This document shows, in pieces, positions 49,982 to 58,596 of a DNA stretch of 64,000 nucleotides. A model generated the notes under the pieces. It made no database searches. It saw only the letters and a list, made by a program, of their open reading frames with translations, and had not been told where the DNA came from. The stretch's first letter is position 1; each line of letters opens with the position of its first letter. The position numbers and the translations under genes were made by a program. Location: assembly GCF_003854895.1 (NCBI RefSeq), contig NZ_CP033966.1:5929224-5993223 (forward strand), in the 5' to 3' direction. Source of the DNA: Pigmentiphaga sp. H8 (GTDB lineage: Bacteria > Pseudomonadota > Gammaproteobacteria > Burkholderiales > Burkholderiaceae_B).

Positions 49982-50953
49982 TCAGTTCTTGACCAGCGTC
50001 GCCGATTTCATGATCCGCGCCCAGCGCTCGTATTCCGCGGCGACGGCCTTGCGGAATTCCTCCGGCGTCGAACTGGCGGTCGCGGTGCCCTGTCCGGCCA
50101 GCAGGGCCTTGAACTGGTCGTCCTTCAGGGCCTGCTGAATGGCCCGGTTCAGGGTATCGACGATGTCCCTGGGCAGGGCGGCCGGTCCGATCACGCCCGA
50201 GATCGAGCCGGAGACCAGGTCCGGATAACCCAGCTCCGCGGTGGACGGCAGGTCCGGCGCGCCGGGAATGCGCTCGGGATTGGCCAGCGCCAGCGCACGC
50301 AGCTTACCGGACTTGGCGAAGGGCATCACCACCGGGGTCGCCTCGAAGGTCAGGTTCACCTGGTTGCCCACCACGTTGGCCACCGATTCGGCGCCGCTCT
50401 TGAACGGCACGTGCAGGAAAGTGACGCGGGCCGAGCCCTCCATGATCTTCATCCCCTGGTAGGGCGAACTGCCCACGCCGGCCGTGCCGAAGCTCAGGCT
50501 TTCCGGCTTCTCGCGCGCCAGGGCGACGAGATCCGCCAGGGTCTTGGCGGGCACGGACGGATTGACCGCGACCACGTGGGGCGTGGAGGCGACGGCAGAA
50601 ACGTAGGTGAAGTCCCGGAAGCTGTCGAACGGCACCTTCATGGTGTGCGGATTGACGGCCACGACGCCCATGGTGGTGAACATCAGCGTATAGCCGTCGG
50701 GCTGCGCATGCTTGACGTATTCGGCCGCGATGTTGCCGCCGGCGCCGGGCTTGTTCTCGATGATGACGGGTTGCCCGAGCTGTTGCGCGAGGGCCTTGCC
50801 CGTTGCCCGCGCGACCAGGTCGGTGATGCCGCCCGCGCCGAACGGCACGACCAGCGTGACGGGCTTGGCGGGGTAGGAAGCCGCGCTGGCCGACGCGGCA
50901 CAGCAGAAGGCGGCCAGGCCGGCCAGGGCCCGATGAAGGCGATGCGTATCCAT
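49982..50953 (-). CDS. Bug-family solute-binding protein under an XRE-cupin dyad
   Basis: A 323-residue receptor; leader ending AASASAAS before YPAKPVTL. Family blocks are VPFGAGGITDLVARATGKAL, IENKPGAGGNIAAEYVKHAQ and PDGYTLMFTT. AAGGAG precedes the ATG. A promoter (TTGCAC-17-CATTAT) with an overlapping 15-base-arm inverted repeat lies upstream, shared with the divergent XRE-cupin regulator. Confidence 0.92.
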   Translation of the reverse strand: MDTHRLHRALAGLAAFCCAASASAASYPAKPVTLVVPFGAGGITDLVARATGKALAQQLGQPVIIENKPGAGGNIAAEYVKHAQPDGYTLMFTTMGVVAVNPHTMKVPFDSFRDFTYVSAVASTPHVVAVNPSVPAKTLADLVALAREKPESLSFGTAGVGSSPYQGMKIMEGSARVTFLHVPFKSGAESVANVVGNQVNLTFEATPVVMPFAKSGKLRALALANPERIPGAPDLPSTAELGYPDLVSGSISGVIGPAALPRDIVDTLNRAIQQALKDDQFKALLAGQGTATASSTPEEFRKAVAAEYERWARIMKSATLVKN

Positions 50954-50975
50954 GGCTGCTCCTTGCGAGAGTTTT

Positions 50976-51011
50976 GGAAACTTAGGTGTCTATAATGACA
51001 CTGAAGTTTCC
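50976..51011. promoter_or_regulatory. long inverted repeat, candidate operator of the XRE-cupin regulator
   Basis: GGAAACTTAGGTGTC (50976-50990) and GACACTGAAGTTTCC (50997-51011) match at 13 of 15 positions around a TATAAT spacer. The repeat covers the -10 region of the leftward promoter for the Bug gene and lies upstream of the divergent regulator. This is the longest clean dyad in the window. Confidence 0.65.
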
Positions 51012-51020
51012 TACGTGCAA
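50992..51020 (-). promoter_or_regulatory. candidate promoter of the Bug-aldolase-glycosylase operon
   Basis: On the minus strand TTGCAC (51020-51015), a 17-base spacer and CATTAT (50997-50992) precede the Bug start by about 38 bases. The inverted repeat at 50976-51011 overlaps it, so a bound regulator would block transcription. Confidence 0.5.
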
Positions 51021-51104
51021 GATACGGCCGGCGCGGCGCGGGTTTTTCTCGAGGCCTTCCCCTACAATGAAAACGTCATCTTTCCGCGACAGAACGCCGC
51101 CTTC

Positions 51105-51740
51105 ATGCCGTCTTCCCCATCCAGAACCGCACGCAGCCCGGGCGCCGGAGCGGCCGACGACGCGCAGCCGGGCAACCCGCGCCGGCTGGGCGCGCGGCTG
51201 GCGGCGCTGCGCAAATTGAACGGACTCACCCTGGAGCAGCTCGCGATCCGGGCGGAAATCACCAAGAGCTATCTGTCCAAGCTGGAGCGGGGCCTGTCCT
51301 CGCCCACCATCGGGACGTTGCTCCGGCTTGCGCGCGCGCTGGGGGTCGAGACCGACCGCCTGATCGGCGACCATCACGACGGCGGCGACGTGGTCGTGGT
51401 CAAGGCGGCCGAACGGGTGCCGTTCAGCCGGTCCAACGAACGCGACGGCTACACGTACGAAGCCATCGCCGCGTCGCGGCAGAACAAGGCCATGGTGCCG
51501 TTCATCATGCGCCCTCCGCATGCCGTGGACGACACGCAGGACCTGGCCAGCCATGCGGGGGAAGAACTGATCTTCCTGATCTCGGGAAAGATGGAGATCG
51601 TGTTCGCCGATCGCCGCGTCCTGATGGAAGCGGGCGATTCGGTCTATTTCAATGCGTCGATTCCGCACCGCTCCCGGTCGATAGGCAAGACGCCCGCGCA
51701 GGCGCTGGTGGTCGTCAGCGATCCCTCGAGGCGGGAGTGA
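51105..51740 (+). CDS. XRE-type HTH / cupin transcriptional regulator
   Basis: About 211 residues from ATG 51105. An XRE HTH (LGARLAALRKLNGLTLEQLA, KSYLSKLERGLSSPTIGTLL) is joined to a C-terminal cupin (ASHAGEELIFLISGKMEIVF, GDSVYFNASIPHRSRSIG). Such fused regulators sense small metabolites through the cupin. The reading frame stays open upstream to 50952, but that would place the start in the divergent Bug gene, so the later ATG was chosen without a strong ribosome binding site. It probably binds the long dyad upstream and controls the Bug-aldolase operon. Confidence 0.87.
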   Translation: MPSSPSRTARSPGAGAADDAQPGNPRRLGARLAALRKLNGLTLEQLAIRAEITKSYLSKLERGLSSPTIGTLLRLARALGVETDRLIGDHHDGGDVVVVKAAERVPFSRSNERDGYTYEAIAASRQNKAMVPFIMRPPHAVDDTQDLASHAGEELIFLISGKMEIVFADRRVLMEAGDSVYFNASIPHRSRSIGKTPAQALVVVSDPSRRE

Positions 51741-51860
51741 GGCGGCGGCCGCGGGGCCGCGTTCCGCGAAACGAAAGTGGGTGGTTACTGCCAGGAATCC
51801 CGCGCTATCATTGCGGACCTTGCCGTATCCTCGGCCGGCTCTCGAAGAACAAGGAATCCC

Positions 51861-52265
51861 ATGCGTCTTGCCTCCCGCCCCTTCTCGATCTTCATGCTCG
51901 CGCTGTTCGCGCTGGTGCTTGCGGCCTGCTCCGGCGGCAAGCCCGAGTCGGCCATCGAGGCCTTCTATCGCGCGGCCGCCAAGGGCGATGTGGAAAAGGC
52001 CACCGAGCAGATCTCCTTCGCCCAGGTGCCCGCCGCGCAGATGGTGCAGGCCAAGGGCAAGGTCCAGATGATCGTGGGTGAAATGCAAAGCCGCATCAAC
52101 GCCAACGACGGCCTGGACAGGATCGAGATGGAGCAGGTCACCGTCGACGAAGCGGGCAAGGCCGCGCAGGTTCGCGCGCGCATCAAGTACAAGAACGGCA
52201 AGGACCAGACCCAGGTCCACAAGCTGGTCAACGAAGACGGTACCTGGAAGATCCTGCTCAAGTGA
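51861..52265 (+). CDS. DUF4878-like lipoprotein
   Basis: A 134-residue lipoprotein. The leader (FSIFMLALFALVLAACSGG) ends in a lipobox LAAC, so the mature N-terminal Cys is lipidated. The body is an NTF2-like single domain (SAIEAFYRAAAKGDVEKATE, VHKLVNEDGTWKILLK), the pattern of DUF4878/DUF4864 proteins whose function is unknown. AAGGAA precedes the ATG. Its stop overlaps the start of the hydrolase gene by four bases. Confidence 0.85.
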   Translation: MRLASRPFSIFMLALFALVLAACSGGKPESAIEAFYRAAAKGDVEKATEQISFAQVPAAQMVQAKGKVQMIVGEMQSRINANDGLDRIEMEQVTVDEAGKAAQVRARIKYKNGKDQTQVHKLVNEDGTWKILLK

Positions 52266-52864
52266 AGCCGGCCCGCGCGGCGCTGCGCCGGCTGGGCGGC
52301 GCGCTGGTCCTGGCGCTGCTGGGCGCGGCCGCACAGGCGGCGGACCTGCTCGCGCCCGGCGCCCGGGCGGGTGACCTGATCTTCCGCGAAGGCACCGAGG
52401 CGGTCAGCGCCGCCGTCATGGCGGTCGACCGCGGCGCGTACAGCCATGTCGGCATGCTGGTGGGCCAACCGGGAAACTGGCAGGTCGTGCATGCCACGCC
52501 TTCCGAAGTGCGCGGCCGGCCCGATGGCGTCGTGGTCGATGCGCTGGCGTTCTTCGTCGATCCCCGGCGCTCCCGGCGCCACGCGGTCTATCACGTCGAG
52601 GCCGGCGACGAGGCGCGCCAGCGCGCCGTCGCCCTCGCGCTGTCCATGCAGGGGCGGCCGTTCCGCATCGCCGACCCGGCCGGTACCTATTGCACAGAAC
52701 TCGTCTGGAAGGCCTGGCGCGATGCCGGGATGGACCTGGACGTGCGGTTCACCTCGTTGGCCCTGCCCTTGCTGCCGGGCAACTATCTGCTGCCGAGCGA
52801 CCTGCTGGCATCGCCACGGCTTCGGCCGCTGGCGCCGGCCCTGCCCTTGCCGGCGCGGAGCTAG
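52262..52864 (+). CDS. YiiX/YebB-like NlpC/P60-superfamily cysteine hydrolase
   Basis: A 200-residue protein with a Sec-type leader (LRRLGGALVLALLGAAAQAA). Permuted NlpC/P60 motifs are visible: GDLIFREGTEAVSAAV, the His in YSHVGMLVG and the nucleophile Cys in GTYCTELVWKAW. YiiX-like enzymes cleave amide or ester bonds in the envelope. The start is a GTG overlapping the lipoprotein stop (GTGA), so the two are coupled and may act together. It ends convergently with the HD-GYP gene, overlapping by four bases. Confidence 0.85.
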   Translation: MKPARAALRRLGGALVLALLGAAAQAADLLAPGARAGDLIFREGTEAVSAAVMAVDRGAYSHVGMLVGQPGNWQVVHATPSEVRGRPDGVVVDALAFFVDPRRSRRHAVYHVEAGDEARQRAVALALSMQGRPFRIADPAGTYCTELVWKAWRDAGMDLDVRFTSLALPLLPGNYLLPSDLLASPRLRPLAPALPLPARS

Positions 52865-53439
52865 GCCCGTTCCTGCGTCAACTGCTCGAACAGGTCGTAC
52901 AGCCGCGGGTCGCTCTTGCGCCCCCGCTCTTCCCGCATGATCCGCATGATGTCCTGGTGCGTGCGCGGCCGCTGGTAGGGACGCGTCGAGGCCATCGCGT
53001 CATAGCTGTCGGCCAGGCTCACGATGCGCGACAGGAGCGGAATCTGTTCGCCGTGCAGGCCGTCGGGATAGCCCGCGCCGTCGAACCATTCGTGGTGATG
53101 GCGGATGGCCGCGGCGACGACGCTCGAGTCGTCGCAGGGAACGGCGGCGAAGATGCGTTCGCCGCGTTCGGAATGGGTCATCATCAGTTCGCGCTCATCG
53201 GGGTCCAGGCGGCCGGGCTTGTGCAGGACGGCGTCGGGAATGCCGATCTTGCCGATGTCGTGGAAGCGCGCGGCCGCGGCCAGCAATTCGAGTTCGCCTG
53301 CCGCCAGGCCGCAGGCGCTGCCCAGCATCCAGGCCAGTTGGCCCACGCGGTCGCAATGTTCGTGGGTTTCGGCGCAGCGCTCGCTCAGCGCGACGAAAAG
53401 CGGATCGAGAGTGGGGTGTTCGGGGATGGCGTCGGACAT
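52861..53439 (-). CDS. HD-GYP domain phosphodiesterase, stand-alone
   Basis: A 192-residue protein consisting only of an HD-GYP domain, the family that degrades cyclic di-GMP. Key residues are His60-Asp61 (ARFHDIGKIGIP), the HHHEWFDGAGYP block (GYP at 123-125) and SLADSYDAMAS. It lacks receiver or sensor domains. The ATG at 53439 begins MSDAIPEHPT; a longer upstream extension is Arg-rich and unlikely. It could lower cyclic di-GMP constitutively or through partner proteins. Confidence 0.85.
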   Translation of the reverse strand: MSDAIPEHPTLDPLFVALSERCAETHEHCDRVGQLAWMLGSACGLAAGELELLAAAARFHDIGKIGIPDAVLHKPGRLDPDERELMMTHSERGERIFAAVPCDDSSVVAAAIRHHHEWFDGAGYPDGLHGEQIPLLSRIVSLADSYDAMASTRPYQRPRTHQDIMRIMREERGRKSDPRLYDLFEQLTQERA

Positions 53440-53594
53440 CGATGTCGTGCTGGAGAAAAAACCTGCGAATTCTACTGCCCGGTGCTTGCATGGTACCCTG
53501 GCGCCCGGCGGACGACGGAAGCCCATCAAAGGCCTTCCGGCAGGCCGTCGTCCTCGCGCCTGATGCGCGGGGCCGAGCATGGGTGTCTGACGAT

Positions 53595-54815
53595 ATGGCT
53601 TCCCCTTCGCTGGTCGACTCCAGGGCGTCCTGGATCATTGCTACCGCCGCCCTCTGTTGCCTGGGCATGACCTTCGGCGCGCCGCTGATCTCCACGGTCG
53701 GGCTCAAGGCCATCGCCGGCGAAATGGGAGGCGCTCGTTCCGTGCCCGCCCTGGGAGGCTCGCTGGCCTGGCTCGGGTCGGCGGTGGGTGGCGTGATGAT
53801 GGGGCGGCTCGCGCACCGCTTCGGCGTGCGCTGGACGGTCATGGCCGGCTCCGTGTCGGTCTGCCTGGGGCTGTTCATCTCCACCCTGGGCGAGCCGTGG
53901 CTGCTGTATATCGGCCACGGCGTGTTCATCGGATTCCTCGGCATGGGCGGCCTGAACGCGCCGCTGTACGTCTACGTCAGCCAGTGGTTCGAACGCCGGC
54001 GCGGCTCCGCGCTGGCCTTGCTGTCCAGCGGAAGCTACATCGCCGGCGTCGTCTGGCCGCTGGTGTTCGAACACACCATCAGCACCTGGGGCTGGCGCGC
54101 GACCATGATGGGCTACGGCGTGCTCGAGGCAGGCGTCGTGCTGGTGCTGGCGTCCCGCTTCCTGCGGCCCGTCGCCGACACCGCCGTCCGCGCGGCGGAG
54201 CACAAGGGCGGCGAGCGGCCCACCGTGTTCGGCCTGCGCCCCAATACCGTCTTCGTCATGCTGGCCGGCGCCGCCTTCCTCTGTTGCATTCCCATGGCCA
54301 TGCCGCAAAGCCACCTCGTCGCCTTGTGCTCCGACCGCGGCCTGCCGGCGGCCGTGGGCGCGGCCATGCTCTCGGTCCTGCTGGCCGCGGCCTTCATCAG
54401 CCGGCAGGCCTGGGGGCTCGTCGCCGACCGCATCGGCGGGCTGCGCACGGCGCTGATCAGTTCGGTGATGCAAGCCGCCGCCGTCTCGGGCTACCTGTAC
54501 GTGACCGAGCAGTTCGGCCTTTTCACCGTCTCCATCGCCTTCGGGCTGGGCTTCAGCGCGCTGATCCCGGCCTATGTCCTGGCCGTGCGCGAGGCCTTCC
54601 CGGCGAAGGAAGCCTACTGGCGGGTTCCCTCGCTGATGCTGATGAGCGGCTGCGGCATGGCGGTGGGCGGATGGCTGGCCGGCTACATGTACGACCGGTA
54701 TGCCTCGTACGATCCGGCGTTCTTCACCGGCGTGCTGACCAACGTGGCGAACCTGGTGCTGCTGGCCACGCTGGTCGTGTTGCAGTTCAGGTGGATGCGG
54801 CGGGCCACGGCGTGA
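53595..54815 (+). CDS. MFS transporter (oxalate/monocarboxylate-type)
   Basis: A 406-residue inner-membrane MFS protein with about twelve helices. The loop motif GRLAHRFGVRWTVMAG (between helices 2 and 3) and FIGFLGMGGLNAPLYVYVSQ and WRATMMGYGVLEAGVV fit the monocarboxylate / oxalate-formate antiporter branch. Start choice is between ATG 53595 and GTG 53583, neither with a strong ribosome binding site. It is divergent from the HD-GYP gene. Substrate unknown, probably an organic anion. Confidence 0.85.
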   Translation: MASPSLVDSRASWIIATAALCCLGMTFGAPLISTVGLKAIAGEMGGARSVPALGGSLAWLGSAVGGVMMGRLAHRFGVRWTVMAGSVSVCLGLFISTLGEPWLLYIGHGVFIGFLGMGGLNAPLYVYVSQWFERRRGSALALLSSGSYIAGVVWPLVFEHTISTWGWRATMMGYGVLEAGVVLVLASRFLRPVADTAVRAAEHKGGERPTVFGLRPNTVFVMLAGAAFLCCIPMAMPQSHLVALCSDRGLPAAVGAAMLSVLLAAAFISRQAWGLVADRIGGLRTALISSVMQAAAVSGYLYVTEQFGLFTVSIAFGLGFSALIPAYVLAVREAFPAKEAYWRVPSLMLMSGCGMAVGGWLAGYMYDRYASYDPAFFTGVLTNVANLVLLATLVVLQFRWMRRATA

Positions 54816-54833
54816 CGCGGCGCCGCCGGGGGG

Positions 54834-55799
54834 TCAACTGATCTGCAGGTTCAGCTTCTTGATCACCTTGTTCCAGTAAAGGATCTGCTTGTCGATGAAG
54901 GCCTTGAGCTCGCCGGGCGAACTGCTGGTGGGCTCGGCGCCTTCCTGCCGGAAACTGGCCTGCAGCTTGGGTGAGTTCATGACCTTGACCACGGCGGCGT
55001 TCAGCGTCTTGATGACGTCGTCGGGCGTTCCGGCCGGCGCCAGCAAGGCGTTCCAGGTGTTGATCTCGTAGTCCGCGAACATGCTGTTCTCAGCCATGGT
55101 GGGGACCTCGGACAGCTGCTGCACGCGCGTGCGGGTCGTGACGGCCAGCGCGTCGAGCTTGCCGGCCTTGACCAGCGGCATGGCGGCCGGCAGGGTGGCG
55201 AAAGTGAATTGCGCGTCGCCGCTCATCACCGCGGTGTTGGCCATGGCGCCGCCGCGATACGGCACGTGGACGATCTCCACCCTGGCGGCATCGCCGAACA
55301 TGGCCGCCGCGATGTGGACCGGCGAGCCGTTGCCGCTGGTCGAATAATTCAGCGATCCGGGCTTGGCGGCCGCGGCCTTCACGAGTCCGTCCAGCGATTG
55401 ATAGTTGCGCTTGGGATCGGCCACCAGCACCAGCGGAATGGACGCCAGCATCGAGACCGGTGCGAAGCCCTTCACCGGGTCGTAGTTGAGCGAGTTGTAC
55501 AGGGAAGGATTCATGCCATGGCTGGAGACGGTGGCGATGAAAACGGTGTAGCCGTCCGGCTTGGCGTTCTGTACGTAGGCCGCGCCTATGCTGCCCGCCG
55601 CCCCGGGCTTGTTCTCGACCACCACGGAAGTCTTGAGTTCGGCGGATAGCTGCTCGCTCAGCGCGCGGGCGAGCAGGTCCGTCGTGCCCCCGGCTGCATA
55701 GCCCACCACCAGCCGGATGGGCTGTTCAGGATAGGCCGCCGCGGCGTTGCCCGCGGCCAGTGCCAGTGCCGCCAGCAACATGAGTTTCCGTGATGTCAT
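54834..55799 (-). CDS. Bug-family solute-binding protein in the CoA-transferase/crotonase operon
   Basis: A 321-residue receptor; leader MTSRKLMLLAALALAAGNAA before AAYPEQPIRLVV. Family blocks are VGYAAGGTTDLLARALSEQL, VVENKPGAAGSIGAAYVQNA and PYRGGAMANTAVMSGDAQ. It is the last gene of the CoA-transferase - GntR - crotonase group, 24 bases after the crotonase stop, with AGAAGAGG upstream of the ATG. Confidence 0.92.
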   Translation of the reverse strand: MTSRKLMLLAALALAAGNAAAAYPEQPIRLVVGYAAGGTTDLLARALSEQLSAELKTSVVVENKPGAAGSIGAAYVQNAKPDGYTVFIATVSSHGMNPSLYNSLNYDPVKGFAPVSMLASIPLVLVADPKRNYQSLDGLVKAAAAKPGSLNYSTSGNGSPVHIAAAMFGDAARVEIVHVPYRGGAMANTAVMSGDAQFTFATLPAAMPLVKAGKLDALAVTTRTRVQQLSEVPTMAENSMFADYEINTWNALLAPAGTPDDVIKTLNAAVVKVMNSPKLQASFRQEGAEPTSSSPGELKAFIDKQILYWNKVIKKLNLQIS

Positions 55800-55823
55800 C
55801 CTCTTCTCCTTTTCGACGAGGGG

Positions 55824-56639
55824 TCAGCGGCCTTTGAAGACGGGCCGCCGCTTTTCCGCGAAGGCTTTCTTGCCTTCTTTGTAATCGTCACTGTCGAAGC
55901 ACTGGACCACCAGCGCCTTCATCGCATCCAGGTCGATGTCCGCGCACCGGTCGGCCAGGATGTGGATCATCTTCTTGCCCGCCTGCAGCGTCAGCGGCGC
56001 GAGCGCATTGATCTTGTCGAGGTAGCCGGCCAGGCAGGCATCGAGGTCCTCGCGCGGCGCCACCGCGTGCAGCAGGCCCTTCTCGCGCGCCTGTCCGGCG
56101 GGGAAGCGGTCCGCCGTCAGGAAGATCTCGAGCGCGTTGGCGGTGCCGGTGGCGCGCACCAGGTTCTGGATGGCCGTGAAGCGATAGCCCAGCCCCAGCT
56201 TGCCGGCGGGAATGGAGAACGAGGACGCCTCGCTGGCGATGCGCAGGTCGCAGCACAGCGCGATGTTCAGCCCGCCGCCTATGCAATAGCCATGGATGCG
56301 CGCCAGCAGCGGCTTGGGGAAGTCGCGCAGCGCGAGCTGGGCGGCCTCGGCCACGACCTCGTACTGCTCGACCGCGTCGGTGCCGGTGCGCAGCGCGTCG
56401 AACTGCGAGATGTTCGCGCCGCTGACGAAAGCCTTTTCGCCGGCGCCCGTCAGCACCACGCTGCGGATGCCGGGGTCGCGCAGGAAGGCGTCCAGCGCGA
56501 CCGGTATGGCCGCCCACATCGCGTACGAGACGGCGTTGTGGCGGTCGGGATCGTTGAACGTGATCCAGCCGGTCGGGCCGTCCTTCTCCACGATCAGCTG
56601 GTCGCAGATCTCGTCTTGCAGCAGGCGCTGGCGGGTCAT
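55824..56639 (-). CDS. enoyl-CoA hydratase/isomerase-family protein
   Basis: A 271-residue crotonase-fold protein. The CoA-binding oxyanion region is clear (GAGEKAFVSGANISQFDAL; HGYCIGGGLNIALCCDLRIA). The two Glu of a classical hydratase are not evident: the stretch usually reading PE..LG..PG.GG is SIPAGKLGLGYRFTAIQNL. It may therefore be a hydrolase, isomerase or decarboxylase of the superfamily. The ATG overlaps the GntR stop (ATGA). Confidence 0.85.
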   Translation of the reverse strand: MTRQRLLQDEICDQLIVEKDGPTGWITFNDPDRHNAVSYAMWAAIPVALDAFLRDPGIRSVVLTGAGEKAFVSGANISQFDALRTGTDAVEQYEVVAEAAQLALRDFPKPLLARIHGYCIGGGLNIALCCDLRIASEASSFSIPAGKLGLGYRFTAIQNLVRATGTANALEIFLTADRFPAGQAREKGLLHAVAPREDLDACLAGYLDKINALAPLTLQAGKKMIHILADRCADIDLDAMKALVVQCFDSDDYKEGKKAFAEKRRPVFKGR

Positions 56640-57340
56640 GTCCTTTCCTTGTCCATGTAAGCGGCGATGCCGTTGTTCAGATGCCTACGCACCGCCGCGC
56701 GGGCGGCATCGCTGTCCTGCCGCCGGATCGCGTCGAAGATCTCCTGGTGCTCGGCATCCACGTGGCCGATGCGCGGCGTGCCGCTGTGGCGGTAGCGCAG
56801 CGTGCGCACGGCGTTGTGGATGACGTAGCTCAGGTGTTCCATCAGGCGCGTGAAATAAGGGTTGTTCGAACAGCGGGCGATGACCAGGTGGAACTGCAGC
56901 GCCGCCTCCGCGCCGCGCTCCCAATCCTTGCCCGCCGCGTCGGTCCTGCGCAGCGCGGCTTCCAGCTCGACCAGTTGTTCGTCCGTGCGGGCCTGTGCCG
57001 CCAATGCCGCCGCGCCCGCCTCGATCTCGATGCGCAGCTGCGAGACCTGCAACAGCTGACGGATGTCCAACAAGTCTTCCTGCACGATCTTGAACCTGCG
57101 GCCATTGACGTTGCCCGCCACGAAGGTGCCGACGCCGCGGCGGGTCTCGATCAGGCCGTCCAGTTTCAGGCGCGCGATGGATTCGCGCACCACGTTGCGG
57201 CTGACCCCGAACTGGCCAGCCAGATCGTGCTCGGTGGGCAGCCGCTCGCCCTCCTTGAAATCACCCGAAAGAATCTTCTGGCGCAGTTGGCGGGCGATGG
57301 CGTCGGGCAGGTTGTCGGGCCGTTCGAAAGCGGTGAACAT
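56636..57340 (-). CDS. GntR-family (FadR subfamily) regulator
   Basis: A 234-residue regulator. The winged helix is at residues 10-75 (LRQKILSGDFKEGERLPTEH, SRNVVRESIARLKLDGLIET, RRGVGTFVAGN), and the FCD ligand domain follows (LQVSQLRIEIEAGAAALAA, YRHSGTPRIGHVDAEHQEIF with candidate metal His). It lies inside the operon, 30 bases after the CoA-transferase stop and overlapping the crotonase start, so it is co-expressed with what it probably represses. Confidence 0.9.
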   Translation of the reverse strand: MFTAFERPDNLPDAIARQLRQKILSGDFKEGERLPTEHDLAGQFGVSRNVVRESIARLKLDGLIETRRGVGTFVAGNVNGRRFKIVQEDLLDIRQLLQVSQLRIEIEAGAAALAAQARTDEQLVELEAALRRTDAAGKDWERGAEAALQFHLVIARCSNNPYFTRLMEHLSYVIHNAVRTLRYRHSGTPRIGHVDAEHQEIFDAIRRQDSDAARAAVRRHLNNGIAAYMDKERT

Positions 57341-57370
57341 GGCGACCTCGCGGAGTGGAAGAGGCAGGTT

Positions 57371-58543
57371 TTATATCACCCCCTCTTCCTTCAGCGCGTC
57401 GATGTCGCCGGCCGACAGGCCCAGCATCTCGTAGACCGGGGCGTTGTGCTCGCCTCGCGACGGCGCATGCGCGTACTCGCCCGGATCCGAGCGGCTGAAG
57501 CGTATCGCCTGCCCCATGACCTGGATGTCGCCCAGTTCCGGATGCCGCAGCGAGGCCGCCATGCCCAGGTGCCGGACCTGCTCGTTCTCGAAGGTCTTGT
57601 CCATGGTCAGGATCGGGCCGCAGGGCACGCCTTCCCGGTTCATCAGGTCCACCCATTCCTGCGTGGGCCGTGTCCGGGTGCGCTCGGCGATGGCGGCATT
57701 GAGCGTCGGCCGGTTGCGCGCGCGCAGGGGCACGGTCGCATACCGCTCGTCCTGCAACAGCGCCTCGGCGCCGATCACCTTGCACAGGCGGGCGAAGATC
57801 TCGTTGCCCATCGCGGCGATGTTCATGTGGCCGTCCGCGGTCGGGAACACGCCGGTAGGGCTGCTGGTGGGATGGTCGTTGCCGCTCTGGCCGGGCACTT
57901 CCTTGTTCATCAGCCAGCGCATGGCCTGGAAATCCATCATCCACACCTGGGATTGCAACAAGGAGGTCTGGACCCACTGGCCCTGCCCGGACTGCTCGCG
58001 CTCCAGCAGCGCGATGAAGATCCCGATGGCGCAGAACAGGCCCGCGGTCAGGTCGGCGACAGGAATGCCGGCGCGCATCGGCCCTCGGCCCGGCTCGCCG
58101 GTTACGGACATGATGCCGCCTATACCCTGCGCGATCTGGTCCAGGCCCGGACGATCGGCGTAGGGGCCGTCCTGGCCGAAACCGGACACGCTGGCGTACA
58201 CCAGGCGCGGATTGACCTGGCGCAGGCTTTCGTAATCGATGCCCAGCTTGAACTTCACGCTGGGGCGATAGTTCTCCACGACCACGTCGGCCTGCTTCAC
58301 CAGCTCCAGGAAGAGGGCCTTGCCCTTGGGATGCTTCAGGTTGAGCGAAATGCTCTGCTTGTTGCGGTGCGTGTTCTGATAATCGGCGAACTGCGCCGAT
58401 CCGCCGGGCTTGTCGTCGTCGGTGGCCGAGGGTTCCTCGATCTTGATGACGCGGGCCCCCCAATCCGCGAACTGCCGCACCGCCGCGGGGCCGGAGCGGA
58501 CGCGGGTCAGGTCCAGCACCGTCAAGCGCGCCAACGGTTTCAT
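57371..58543 (-). CDS. CaiB/BaiF family III CoA-transferase
   Basis: A 390-residue class III CoA-transferase. Hallmarks are LTVLDLTRVRSGPAAVRQFA, GARVIKIEEPSATDDDKPG, NLKHPKGKALFLELV, DVVVENYRPSVKFKLGIDY, YASVSGFGQDGPYADRPGLD (catalytic Asp) and VADLTAGLFCAIGIFIALL. AAGGAG eight bases upstream of ATG 58543 fixes the start. It leads the CoA-transferase - GntR - crotonase - Bug operon and probably activates the acid imported through that receptor. Confidence 0.92.
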   Translation of the reverse strand: MKPLARLTVLDLTRVRSGPAAVRQFADWGARVIKIEEPSATDDDKPGGSAQFADYQNTHRNKQSISLNLKHPKGKALFLELVKQADVVVENYRPSVKFKLGIDYESLRQVNPRLVYASVSGFGQDGPYADRPGLDQIAQGIGGIMSVTGEPGRGPMRAGIPVADLTAGLFCAIGIFIALLEREQSGQGQWVQTSLLQSQVWMMDFQAMRWLMNKEVPGQSGNDHPTSSPTGVFPTADGHMNIAAMGNEIFARLCKVIGAEALLQDERYATVPLRARNRPTLNAAIAERTRTRPTQEWVDLMNREGVPCGPILTMDKTFENEQVRHLGMAASLRHPELGDIQVMGQAIRFSRSDPGEYAHAPSRGEHNAPVYEMLGLSAGDIDALKEEGVI

Positions 58544-58596
58544 CCGCCGTCTCCTTGTTCTTTCTTGCAGGCCGGTCCGTGGACGCCCTGTCATAG

